Shown here piece by piece: positions 57,045 through 64,000 of a DNA stretch of 64,000 bases (within the stretch, counting starts at the first letter, position 1; every line of letters starts with the position of its first letter). Made by a program: the position numbers and the translations under genes. The notes beneath the pieces were generated by a model, which searched no databases, was not told where the DNA came from, and saw nothing but the letters and a program-made list of their open reading frames with translations. The stretch comes from Segniliparus sp051660745 (GTDB lineage Bacteria > Actinomycetota > Actinomycetes > Mycobacteriales > Mycobacteriaceae): the NCBI RefSeq assembly GCF_051660745.1, contig NZ_JBOFQF010000028.1, forward strand, positions 186,001 to 250,000. Reading direction: 5' to 3'.

Positions 57045-57898
57045 CGAGCATCGAGACACAGCGGCTCGTCCAGATCCTCAACTTGGAGCGGATCGACCGG
57101 GACATCTTCCGGGGCGGCGCCATGCCGAGCCGTCTGCCGCGCACGTTCGGCGGCCAGGTCGCCGCGCAGTGCCTCGTGGCCGCCGTGAGCACGGTGGGGG
57201 AGGACCGTGTCGCGCACTCGCTGCACGGCTACTTCCTGCGGCCCGGCAGGCCTGCCGAGCCGACGGTGTTCACCGTGGGGCGGATCCGCGACGGCGGCTC
57301 GTTCACCACGCGCGAGGTGCACGCCATCCAGGACGGCGAGACGATCTTCACGATGACCTGCTCCTTCCAGGTCGAGACGAGCGGCGTGGAGCATCAGGAC
57401 GAGATGCCGAAGATTCCAGGGCCCGAGGAATGCGAGACCCCGTCCAGCTGGCGTTACTTCGTGGAGGAGTGGCCGGACTGGGATGTGCGCCGGGTGTCTC
57501 GGGACGCGTTGGTGGACGCGGAGCGGACGCTCGCCCGCCAGCGGGTGTGGATCCGGCACCGGGACCGGCTGCCGGACGACCGGACGCTGCACGTCGGCGG
57601 TCTCGCGTATTTGAGCGACATGACCCTCCTCATGGCGGCGCGCGGCCCGCACGGCGGGATGGACACGCAGGCGAGGGTCGTCTCGCTCGACCACGCGGTG
57701 TGGATCATGCGCCCGTTCCGGGTGGACGAGTGGCTGCTCTACGACCAGGTGTCGCCCTCGGCGCAAGGCGGCCGCGCGCTCGTGCAGGGCAGGCTCTTCG
57801 ACCAGTCCGGCCGTCTCGTGGCTTCGGTGGCGCAGGAGGGCGGCATCAAGCTCGTGCCCGCAGTGTCGGACAAGCCGAGCTGGATCAAGCCGGAGTAA
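57041..57898 (+). CDS. tesB: Acyl-CoA thioesterase II
   Basis: 285 residues with two hotdog repeats. N-terminal FGGQVAAQCLVAAVSTV and SLHGYFLRPGRPAEP; C-terminal SLDHAVWIMRPFRVDEWLLYDQVSPSAQGGRALVQGRLFDQSG and VAQEGGIK supply the Asp/Ser/Gln active site. Hydrolyses medium/long-chain acyl-CoA. Translationally coupled to uvrA by ATGA overlap, an odd functional pairing that may simply reflect genome compactness. A short TCCCGC-TCT-GCGGGA hairpin follows at about 57905-57919. Confidence 0.95.
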
Positions 57899-57990
57899 GG
57901 GCGGTCCCGCTCTGCGGGATCGGGGGTCGCGATGGTCTGGGGCCGAATCGCTGATGGTGTAAGATTCACCGCTGGCGTTTTCGTCTGTAT

Positions 57991-58064
57991 CGGGGCGTGG
58001 CGCAGCTTGGTAGCGCATCCGCTTTGGGAGCGGAGGGTCGCAGGTTCGAATCCTGTCGCCCCGA
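57991..58064 (+). tRNA. tRNA-Pro (anticodon TGG)
   Basis: Acceptor CGGGGCG (57991-57997) pairs with CGCCCCG (58057-58063), discriminator A. Anticodon stem TCCGC/GCGGA with loop TTTGGGA gives TGG. T-arm CAGGTTCGAATCCTG is standard. CCA is not encoded. A TAAGAT -10 box lies at 57960-57965. Confidence 0.97.
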
Positions 58065-58131
58065 CAGAGCCGACTGACAGGTCGTTGAGTCGTTTGGCCT
58101 GATAGATAACTGATTTAAAGGAGACTGAGTA

Positions 58132-59490
58132 GTGCGGAGCACAGTGGAGCGGTTGAGCCCGACGCGGGTGCGGCTGGATGTCGAGATCCCGTTCGAGGAG
58201 CTCAAGCCCGAGCTCGACCAGGCGGTGCAGGTCCTCGCGCACCACGTCCGCATTCCCGGTTTCCGCCCCGGCAAAGCCCCCGCGCAGCTGATCCGCGCCC
58301 GGCTCGGCGAGGACGCGATCCTCTCCCAGCTGTTGGAGGAGGCTGTTCCGGCCCGCTACAGCGAGGCGGTCGCCGAGGCGAAGCTCCAGCCGCTCGGCCA
58401 GCCGAAGTTCGACCTCGGCGAGCAGAAGCCGGTGTTCGGCGAGCCGATCAGCTTCAGCGCGGAAGTCGACGTGCGCCCGGAGCTCGAGATCCCCAGCTTC
58501 GACACGATCGAGGCGACCGTGGACTCGCTCGCGGTCAGCGACGAGGACGTCACCGAGCGCATCGACCGGCTGCGCCAGCGTTTCCGCGAGCTCTCGCCGG
58601 TCAAGCGCAAGGCCAAAGAGGGCGACGTGGTGACCGTCGACGTGGTGGAGCTCGTGGACGGCGAGGCGGTCGAGGAGACCAAAGAGTCCGACCAGCCCAT
58701 CGACCTCGGCGACCCCGGCACGCCGAAGAACCTCAAGGAAGCCGTGGTCGGCCTGAAAGAGGGCGAGAAGGGCAACGTCGAGTTCGAGACGTCCGCCGAG
58801 GACGCGCAGCGCAGCCTCGAGCTCACCGTCACCGCGGTGAAAGAGGTGAAGCTGCCCGAGCTCGACGAGGAGTTCGTCCAGACCGCTTCGAGCCATGACA
58901 CCGTGGCGGAGCTGCTGGAGGCGACCCGCAAGGAGCTTGAGGAGGAGCGGCTGCGCGGGCGGCTGAACCAGATCCGCGAGCGCGTGGTCGACGCCCTGCT
59001 CGCCAAGATCGAGCCCCCGATCCCCGAAGCCGTGCTGAGCGGCAGGGTCCGCGGCCAGATCGCCCAGCTGACCCAGCGCACCGGGCTCACCCCCGAGCAG
59101 TTCGAGCAGTTCCTCCAGATCCAGGGCAAGACGCTCCCGGAGCTCGAGGAGCAGTTCGCGGAGGCCGCCAAGCGCGACCTCGGGCTGCAGCTGGTCCTCG
59201 ACGCGATCGCCGACAAAGAGGGCCTCGCGACCGCCGAGCTGGAGCAGGTCGACGACTTGCGGGCGCGCGCCGCGCGGTACAGCGGCAAGAAGGCCGACGA
59301 GCAGCGCCAGCAGATCGAGCAGTACGCCTCGATGCTGGAGGAGGTCCGTCGCAACCAGGCGCTGCGCCAGGTGATCGACGCGGCGAAGATCACTGAGACG
59401 GACGGCGCGGCCGTCGACGTCGCGGAGCTGTTCTCCCAGGCTGCCCCGCAGTCGGAGGACCACTCCGGCCACGACCACGACCACGAGTAG
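58132..59490 (+). CDS. tig: Trigger factor
   Basis: Ribosome-bound chaperone and prolyl isomerase. 452 residues from GTG 58132, with AAGGAG upstream. N-terminal ribosome-binding domain contains the signature GFRPGKAP; a PPIase domain follows around residues 150-250 (EGDVVTVDVVELVDGE), then the helical chaperone arms (TGLTPEQFEQFLQIQG). The C-terminus ends in a His/Asp-rich tail (DHSGHDHDHE). Upstream of clpP1-clpP2-clpX, as in mycobacteria, but separated by a strong hairpin. Confidence 0.97.
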   Translation: MRSTVERLSPTRVRLDVEIPFEELKPELDQAVQVLAHHVRIPGFRPGKAPAQLIRARLGEDAILSQLLEEAVPARYSEAVAEAKLQPLGQPKFDLGEQKPVFGEPISFSAEVDVRPELEIPSFDTIEATVDSLAVSDEDVTERIDRLRQRFRELSPVKRKAKEGDVVTVDVVELVDGEAVEETKESDQPIDLGDPGTPKNLKEAVVGLKEGEKGNVEFETSAEDAQRSLELTVTAVKEVKLPELDEEFVQTASSHDTVAELLEATRKELEEERLRGRLNQIRERVVDALLAKIEPPIPEAVLSGRVRGQIAQLTQRTGLTPEQFEQFLQIQGKTLPELEEQFAEAAKRDLGLQLVLDAIADKEGLATAELEQVDDLRARAARYSGKKADEQRQQIEQYASMLEEVRRNQALRQVIDAAKITETDGAAVDVAELFSQAAPQSEDHSGHDHDHE

Positions 59491-59509
59491 TTCCGCTCTG
59501 CGCGAAGAA

Positions 59510-59538
59510 GCGTGGCCGCCGCCCCATGGCGGCCACGC
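59510..59538 (+). terminator. Strong hairpin after trigger factor
   Basis: Eleven-base perfect stem, GCGTGGCCGCC (59510-59520) and GGCGGCCACGC (59528-59538), loop GCCCCAT, no clear U-run. It lies between tig and clpP1 and probably ends or weakens read-through, implying a separate clpP promoter downstream. Confidence 0.7.
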
Positions 59539-59612
59539 CTCCCGCTAAGGTCGTTCTCAGACGGCGACCGACCGATCACTAATCGACACCGAGTAAGTAA
59601 GGCAGGCTATCG

Positions 59613-60215
59613 ATGGGCAAGAACTTCCCGAGTATGCGTTCGGACATCGCGGGTCTGAACCTCACGGACTCCGTGTTCGAGCGGCTCTTGCGGGAGCGGA
59701 TCATCTTCCTCGGCTCCGAGGTGGACGACGACATCGCCAACCGCCTGTGCGCGCAGATCCTGCTGCTCACGGCGGAGGACCCGACGAAGGACATCTCGCT
59801 GTACATCAACTCGCCCGGCGGGTCGATCAGCGCGGGCATGGCCATCTACGACACGATGCAGCTGTCGGAGTGCGACATCGCGACCTACGCCATGGGCCTC
59901 GCGGCCTCGATGGGCCAGTTCCTCCTCGCGGCCGGGGCGCCGGGCAAGCGCTTCGCCCTGCCGCACGCGCGGATCATGATGCACCAGCCCTCCGCAGGCA
60001 TCTACGGCTCGGCCTCGGACATCACGATCCAGGCGGAGCAGATCGCCGCCACCAAGAAAGAGATGACCCGCCTCAACGCCGAGTTCACCGGGCAGACGGT
60101 GGAGAAGATCCACGAGGACTCCGAGCGCGACCGCTGGTTCACCGCGGCCGAGGCCAAGGAATACGGTTTCGTGGACCACGTCATCACCCGTGCGGCCAAG
60201 ATCGGCAGCAACTAG
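59613..60215 (+). CDS. clpP1: ATP-dependent Clp protease proteolytic subunit 1
   Basis: 200 residues, ATG 59613 after AAGGCAGG. Serine protease subunit: IYINSPGGSISAGMAIYDTM, nucleophile region GLAASMGQFLLAAG, catalytic His in IMMHQPSAG, and a Glu/Asp-rich third site. Highly similar to mycobacterial ClpP1, which needs ClpP2 to form the active mixed tetradecamer. Followed 31 bases later by clpP2. A ClgR-like CGC-N5-GCG site lies at 59494-59504. Confidence 0.97.
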   Translation: MGKNFPSMRSDIAGLNLTDSVFERLLRERIIFLGSEVDDDIANRLCAQILLLTAEDPTKDISLYINSPGGSISAGMAIYDTMQLSECDIATYAMGLAASMGQFLLAAGAPGKRFALPHARIMMHQPSAGIYGSASDITIQAEQIAATKKEMTRLNAEFTGQTVEKIHEDSERDRWFTAAEAKEYGFVDHVITRAAKIGSN

Positions 60216-60246
60216 AGCTTCGCGACGAGAAGAACGGATTGACATC

Positions 60247-60879
60247 ATGAACCCCATCCAACCGACCTCCCGGTACATCGTCCCGAGCTTCATCGAGCAC
60301 ACCTCGACCGGCGTCAAAGAGACCAACCCCTACACCAAGCTCTTCGAGGAGCGGATCATCTTCCTGGGCACCCAGGTGGACGACACGTCCGCGAACGACA
60401 TCATGGCGCAGCTGCTGGTGCTCGAATCGCTCGACCCGGACCGCGACATCACGATCTACATCAACTCGCCGGGCGGCTCGTTCACCTCGCTCATGGCCAT
60501 CTACGACACGATGCAGTTCGTGCACTGCGACATCGCGACGGTCTGCTTGGGCCAGGCGGCCTCCGCCGCCGCCGTGCTGCTCGCCGCAGGCACCCCGGGC
60601 AAGCGGGCGGCCCTGCCGAACGCCAGGGTGCTCATCCACCAGCCCCGCATCGAGGGCGGCGCGATCCGAGGCCAGGCCACCGACTTGGAGATCCAGGCCG
60701 CCGAGATCGAGCGCATGCGCCGTCTCATGGAGACCACGCTCGCGACGCACACCGGCAGGAGCCCCGAGGAAGTCCGCAAAGACACCGACCGGGACAAGAT
60801 TTTGACGGCGCAAGAGGCCAAAGACTACGGCATCATCGACTCGGTCTACCCGTACCGGAAGAAATCCGCGAAAAACTAA
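60247..60879 (+). CDS. clpP2: ATP-dependent Clp protease proteolytic subunit 2
   Basis: 210 residues from ATG 60247; the longer open frame reads through the clpP1 end and is not used. Nucleophile region LGQAASAAAVLLAAG, His in VLIHQPRIEGG, and the acidic KDTDRDKILTAQEAKDYG. N-terminal sequence RYIVPSFIEHTSTGVKE is typical of ClpP2. Forms the mixed ClpP1P2 protease and contacts ClpX or ClpC. Confidence 0.97.
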   Translation: MNPIQPTSRYIVPSFIEHTSTGVKETNPYTKLFEERIIFLGTQVDDTSANDIMAQLLVLESLDPDRDITIYINSPGGSFTSLMAIYDTMQFVHCDIATVCLGQAASAAAVLLAAGTPGKRAALPNARVLIHQPRIEGGAIRGQATDLEIQAAEIERMRRLMETTLATHTGRSPEEVRKDTDRDKILTAQEAKDYGIIDSVYPYRKKSAKN

Positions 60880-60970
60880 TCCGGTTCTTCCCCCAAAAAA
60901 CGCCTGAGGCAGGTAATGTCGGGTATGTGACGCGGAGTCACCAGGACGACGAGAGAAGGCACGGCACGAG

Positions 60971-62251
60971 ATGGCACGCATTGGAGATGGGACAGACCTG
61001 TTGAAATGCTCTTTCTGCGGAAAGAGCCAAAAGCAGGTCAAGAAGCTGATCGCTGGTCCCGGCGTGTACATCTGCGACGAGTGCATCGACCTGTGCAACG
61101 AGATCATCGAGGAGGAGCTGGCCGAGGCAGGCGAGGTCAAGCTCGACGAGCTGCCCAAGCCCGCCGAGATCCGCGAGTTCCTCGAGGGCTACGTCGTCGG
61201 CCAGGATCCCGCGAAGCGGACGCTCGCGGTGGCGGTGTACAACCACTACAAGCGTATCCAGGCGGGCGAGAAGGCTGGTCGGGACGGCAAGGGCGTGGTC
61301 GAGCTCGCGAAGTCGAACATCCTCATGCTCGGGCCGACCGGCTGTGGCAAGACGTACCTCGCGCAGACCTTGGCGAAGATGCTCAACGTGCCGTTCGCCA
61401 TCGCGGACGCCACCGCGCTGACCGAGGCCGGATACGTCGGCGAGGATGTGGAGAACATCCTGCTCAAGCTGATCCAGGCCGCCGACTACGACGTGAAGCG
61501 GGCCGAGACCGGCATTATCTACATCGACGAGGTCGACAAGATCGCGCGCAAGTCGGAGAACCCCTCGATCACCCGCGACGTCTCGGGCGAGGGCGTCCAG
61601 CAGGCCCTCCTGAAGATTCTTGAGGGCACCCAGGCCTCGGTCCCGCCGCAGGGCGGGCGCAAGCACCCCCATCAGGAGTTCATCCAGATCGACACGACGA
61701 ACGTCCTGTTCATCGTCGCGGGGGCGTTCGCGGGCCTGGAGAAGATCATCGGCGAGCGCGTCGGGCGGCGCGGCTTGGGCTTCGGAGCCCAGATCCGCAC
61801 CCGCGAGGACGTGGAGACCCGCGACTACTTCGGCGAGGTCATGCCGGAGGACCTCATCAAATTCGGCCTGATCCCCGAGTTCATCGGGCGCCTCCCGGTC
61901 ATCGCGTCGGTCTCGAACCTGGACAAGGACGCGCTGGTCACGATCCTGACGGAGCCGAAGAACGCGCTGGTCAAGCAGTACCAACGGCTCTTCGAGATGG
62001 ACAATGTCGAGTTGGAGTTCAACCCGGAGGCCGTGGCCGCGGTCGCCGACCAGGCGCTCTTGCGCGGCACCGGGGCCCGTGGGCTGCGCGCCATCATGGA
62101 AGAAGTCTTGCTCCCGGTCATGTACGACATCCCGAGCCGGGACGACGTCGCGAAAGTGGTCATCACTGAGGAGACCGTCCGCGAGAACGTGCTGCCGACC
62201 ATCGTGCCGCGCAAGGCCCCGCGCAGCGAGCGGCGCGAGAAGAGCGCCTAG
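60971..62251 (+). CDS. clpX: Clp protease ATP-binding subunit ClpX
   Basis: AAA+ unfoldase of 426 residues feeding ClpP1P2. N-terminal zinc finger CSFCGK...ICDECIDLC; Walker A GPTGCGKTYLAQTLAK; Walker B IIYIDEVDKIAR; pore loop GYVGEDVEN; IGF-type loop region IRTREDVETRDYFG. Own leader of 91 bases after clpP2. aroQ starts 10 bases after its stop, possibly on the same mRNA. Confidence 0.98.
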   Translation: MARIGDGTDLLKCSFCGKSQKQVKKLIAGPGVYICDECIDLCNEIIEEELAEAGEVKLDELPKPAEIREFLEGYVVGQDPAKRTLAVAVYNHYKRIQAGEKAGRDGKGVVELAKSNILMLGPTGCGKTYLAQTLAKMLNVPFAIADATALTEAGYVGEDVENILLKLIQAADYDVKRAETGIIYIDEVDKIARKSENPSITRDVSGEGVQQALLKILEGTQASVPPQGGRKHPHQEFIQIDTTNVLFIVAGAFAGLEKIIGERVGRRGLGFGAQIRTREDVETRDYFGEVMPEDLIKFGLIPEFIGRLPVIASVSNLDKDALVTILTEPKNALVKQYQRLFEMDNVELEFNPEAVAAVADQALLRGTGARGLRAIMEEVLLPVMYDIPSRDDVAKVVITEETVRENVLPTIVPRKAPRSERREKSA

Positions 62252-62261
62252 CCTCTCGCCC

Positions 62262-62717
62262 ATGCCACAACGGATTTTATTGCTCAACGGCCCGAACCTC
62301 GGCGAGTTGGGCAGGCGGGAGCCCGCTGTCTACGGCAAGGAGACGCTCGCCGACGTGGAGCGCGCGTGCGCGGAAGCGGCCGCAGGGTTCCAGCTGGAGC
62401 TTCTCGCCAAGCAGTCGAACCACGAGGGGCAGCTCATCGACTGGATCCACGAGCCCGACCCGGAGCGGGTCGGCGTGGTGATCAACCCTGGCGGGCTCGC
62501 GCACACATCGGTCGTTCTGCGCGACGCGATCGCAGCTCTGTCGGTGCCCGTGGTCGAGGTGCATATCAGCAACGTCCACAAGCGCGAGGAGTTCCGCCAC
62601 CACTCCTACCTGGCCCCGGTGGTGACCGGGGTGATCGCCGGGCTCGGCACGGGCGGCTACGTCCTCGCCGTCGAGCACCTGGGCAGGTTGGCGAAGCGCT
62701 CACGGGTCACTGTCTAG
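62262..62717 (+). CDS. aroQ: Type II 3-dehydroquinate dehydratase
   Basis: Dehydrates 3-dehydroquinate to 3-dehydroshikimate. 151 residues. NGPNLGELGRREPAVYG contains the Arg and Tyr active-site residues; GGLAHTSVVLRDAI, and EVHISNVHKREEFRHHSY with the catalytic His, are also present. In M. tuberculosis it is adjacent to aroB; here it follows clpX with a 10-base gap and is about 52 kb from aroCKB, so the pathway is split. Confidence 0.95.
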   Translation: MPQRILLLNGPNLGELGRREPAVYGKETLADVERACAEAAAGFQLELLAKQSNHEGQLIDWIHEPDPERVGVVINPGGLAHTSVVLRDAIAALSVPVVEVHISNVHKREEFRHHSYLAPVVTGVIAGLGTGGYVLAVEHLGRLAKRSRVTV

Positions 62718-62744
62718 CGCGACGATCGCGGTTAGAGTGGGGGC

Positions 62745-63164
62745 ATGGCCTCGTTGCAAGATCCTCAGGTTCGCGACTTCCTCTCGTCCGGGCCGAAAAT
62801 CGGCCAGCTCGGGTATTTGGGCAAAGACGGCAGACCGCTTGTGGTGCCGATCTGGTTCATCGTGCGGGACGACGCGCTCGTCATCTCCACGGCGGCGGAC
62901 TCCGTGAAGGCGAAGGCGCTCCAGCGCGATCCCCGAGTGGTGCTCACCGCGGACGTCGACACGATCCCGTACGCCTACGTGCAGGTGCAGGGCCTAGCTG
63001 AGGTCGACACGAATTCTCCGCAGAGCGGGGAGACTTTCCTCGAAATCGCGAAGCGTTACCTCGCCGAGGACGAGGTCGCGGGGTTCGTGGAGAAATACGG
63101 GAGCGTCGATTTAGCGTTGGTCACCATCCGCCCGACGAAAATCGTCCCGGTGTTTGAGACGTGA
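62745..63164 (+). CDS. PPOX-class F420-dependent-like protein
   Basis: 139 residues, split beta-barrel flavin/F420-binding fold of the Rv1155 type: KIGQLGYLGKDGRPLVVPIWFIV, AKALQRDPRVVLTADVD and YAYVQVQGLAEV. Shorter and only distantly similar to the PPOX protein at 26387. Cofactor and substrate not determinable by eye. Lies 27 bases after aroQ. Confidence 0.85.
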   Translation: MASLQDPQVRDFLSSGPKIGQLGYLGKDGRPLVVPIWFIVRDDALVISTAADSVKAKALQRDPRVVLTADVDTIPYAYVQVQGLAEVDTNSPQSGETFLEIAKRYLAEDEVAGFVEKYGSVDLALVTIRPTKIVPVFET

Positions 63165-63182
63165 GCAACCCCGTCCTCGGCG

Positions 63183-63989
63183 CTAAACCTCGAAGGCTGC
63201 GGTGTTGCCCACGCCGATCCAGCGGACTCGCTCGCTGACCCCTTTGGCGCGGAACGCCGCTTCGGCGCGGTCGCGGCCCTCCGAGAAATGCGACCACCCC
63301 TCGTAGTGGACGGGGACGATCGTCTTGGCTTGGGAGCGCTGCGCGAACAGGGCGGCCTCGTCGGCGGTCATGGTGTAGCGCATCGGGCCGGTCAGGCGGA
63401 ATTTCGCCGCGCCGAGATGCACGACGGCGACGGCGATGTCGAGGCGCTCGGCCACTTCGGCGAGGCCGTTGAACCAGACTGTGTCGCCAGAGATCCACAG
63501 CGCCCCGTCGCGCTGGCCCGGCCAGGAGAGCGCGAAGCCGGTCACCGGCCCGACCACGGGCTTGGAGAGCGGCGGCCCATGCCTGCCGGGGGTGGCGGTG
63601 ACGGTGATCGTCGGCTTCCCCTCGGCTTCGAGCGTCGTCGTCTCCCATCGGCGCAGCCCGATCGCGTTGCCGCACAGCTTTTTCCGGCCAAGGCTCTTGG
63701 CGCCTTCCGGGGTGGTGACGACCGCGCCTGCCTTGGGCAGCAAGGTCCGTCCGGCCTCGTCGAGGTTGTCGTCGTGGCCGTGGTGGCTGAGCAGCACCGC
63801 GTCGACCGGCCCCAGCTCGCCGAGCGGCACGGACGGCGCGGTGGTCTTGCGCGAGCCGATGCCGGGACCCATCGAGTAGAAGCGGTTCCCGCCGGGGTCG
63901 AATGTCGGGTCGGTCACCAACCGCCACCCGCCGACCTCGATCAGCGTGGTCGGGCCGCCGATATGTGTGATCGAAAGCTGTGACACCAT
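63183..63989 (-). CDS. Metallo-beta-lactamase-fold hydrolase (UlaG-like)
   Basis: 268 residues, ATG 63989. Metal site HHGHDDNLDEAGR (HxHxDN type), later GDTVWFNGL and a C-terminal VPVHYEGWSHF supplying further ligands. Overall pattern is the L-ascorbate-6-phosphate lactonase (UlaG)/YtnP-like branch seen widely in actinobacteria, where the substrate is usually unknown. Convergent with the PPOX gene across 18 bases. Confidence 0.88.
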   Translation of the reverse strand: MVSQLSITHIGGPTTLIEVGGWRLVTDPTFDPGGNRFYSMGPGIGSRKTTAPSVPLGELGPVDAVLLSHHGHDDNLDEAGRTLLPKAGAVVTTPEGAKSLGRKKLCGNAIGLRRWETTTLEAEGKPTITVTATPGRHGPPLSKPVVGPVTGFALSWPGQRDGALWISGDTVWFNGLAEVAERLDIAVAVVHLGAAKFRLTGPMRYTMTADEAALFAQRSQAKTIVPVHYEGWSHFSEGRDRAEAAFRAKGVSERVRWIGVGNTAAFEV

Positions 63990-64000
63990 GCCACGAAGGC

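Overview
The window is high-GC, densely packed bacterial DNA. It carries a partial asparagine permease, the aroCKB, hemE-hemY-hemQ and tig-clpP1-clpP2-clpX blocks, RamB beside isocitrate lyase, a mycothiol-dependent nitroreductase, ESX (type VII) substrate-like proteins, a DUF222/HNH endonuclease and a SAM-IV riboswitch before metY-metX. This combination points to Mycobacteriales. Many neighbourhoods match Mycobacterium tuberculosis pairwise (ramB/icl1/fadB2; icd1/metC/metA; pepN/Rv2466c/rpiB; uspA-uspB-uspC), but the blocks are joined in a different order. It therefore looks like a relative outside Mycobacterium proper; Segniliparus is my best guess, not proven here.

Layout. 1-6141: the end of an AnsP-type permease faces a leftward, translationally coupled run of MpaB-like oxygenase, 2Fe-2S ferredoxin, enoyl-CoA hydratase-like protein and UspA-UspB-UspC sugar uptake genes. 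6336-9900: prepilin peptidase, then aroC-aroK-aroB. 9897-13870: accessory genes, namely a secreted FG-GAP-like protein, a DUF222/HNH protein and a large ESX-like protein with glycine-rich repeats and an M91-type zinc protease domain. 13958-19236: RNase D and DUF3000 diverge from hemE-hemY-hemQ. 19241-26851: ramB, a secreted protein, aceA, fadB2, a MetE homologue with an altered zinc site, and a PPOX-family protein. 26892-29499: a three-gene ESX substrate-like cassette. 29630-40749: housekeeping genes (antiporter, pepN, Mrx2, M48 protease, rpiB, tRNA-Gly, thioesterase, aldehyde dehydrogenase, trmL, folD). 40756-50181: SAM-IV riboswitch with metY-metX, icd, a VOC protein and NAD-glutamate dehydrogenase. 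50191-57898: a DUF318 permease behind a CsoR-like operator, adenine deaminase, CcdA, a hypothetical gene, uvrA and tesB. 57991-63989: tRNA-Pro, tig, clpP1-clpP2-clpX, aroQ, a second PPOX protein and a metallo-beta-lactamase-fold protein.

Genes working together. AceA, FadB2 and RamB handle C2 and fatty-acid carbon. The aro genes feed chorismate, with AroQ 52 kb away from the others. MetX and MetY make homocysteine under SAM control, but the MetE homologue in the window lacks three of the four expected zinc ligands. Tig, ClpP1P2 and ClpX form a protein quality-control block.

Most unusual items: the ESX/repeat/M91 fusion protein; the EspC-like, WXG-like and lipoprotein cassette; the zinc-site-deficient MetE; a palindromic repeat family inserted in frame in two genes; the oxygenase-ferredoxin-sugar transporter operon; and three precise regulatory motifs (a PafBC/RecA-independent promoter at uvrA, a CsoR-like operator, and a triple TAACAC array). 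No CRISPR array, rRNA, insertion sequence or prophage was seen.
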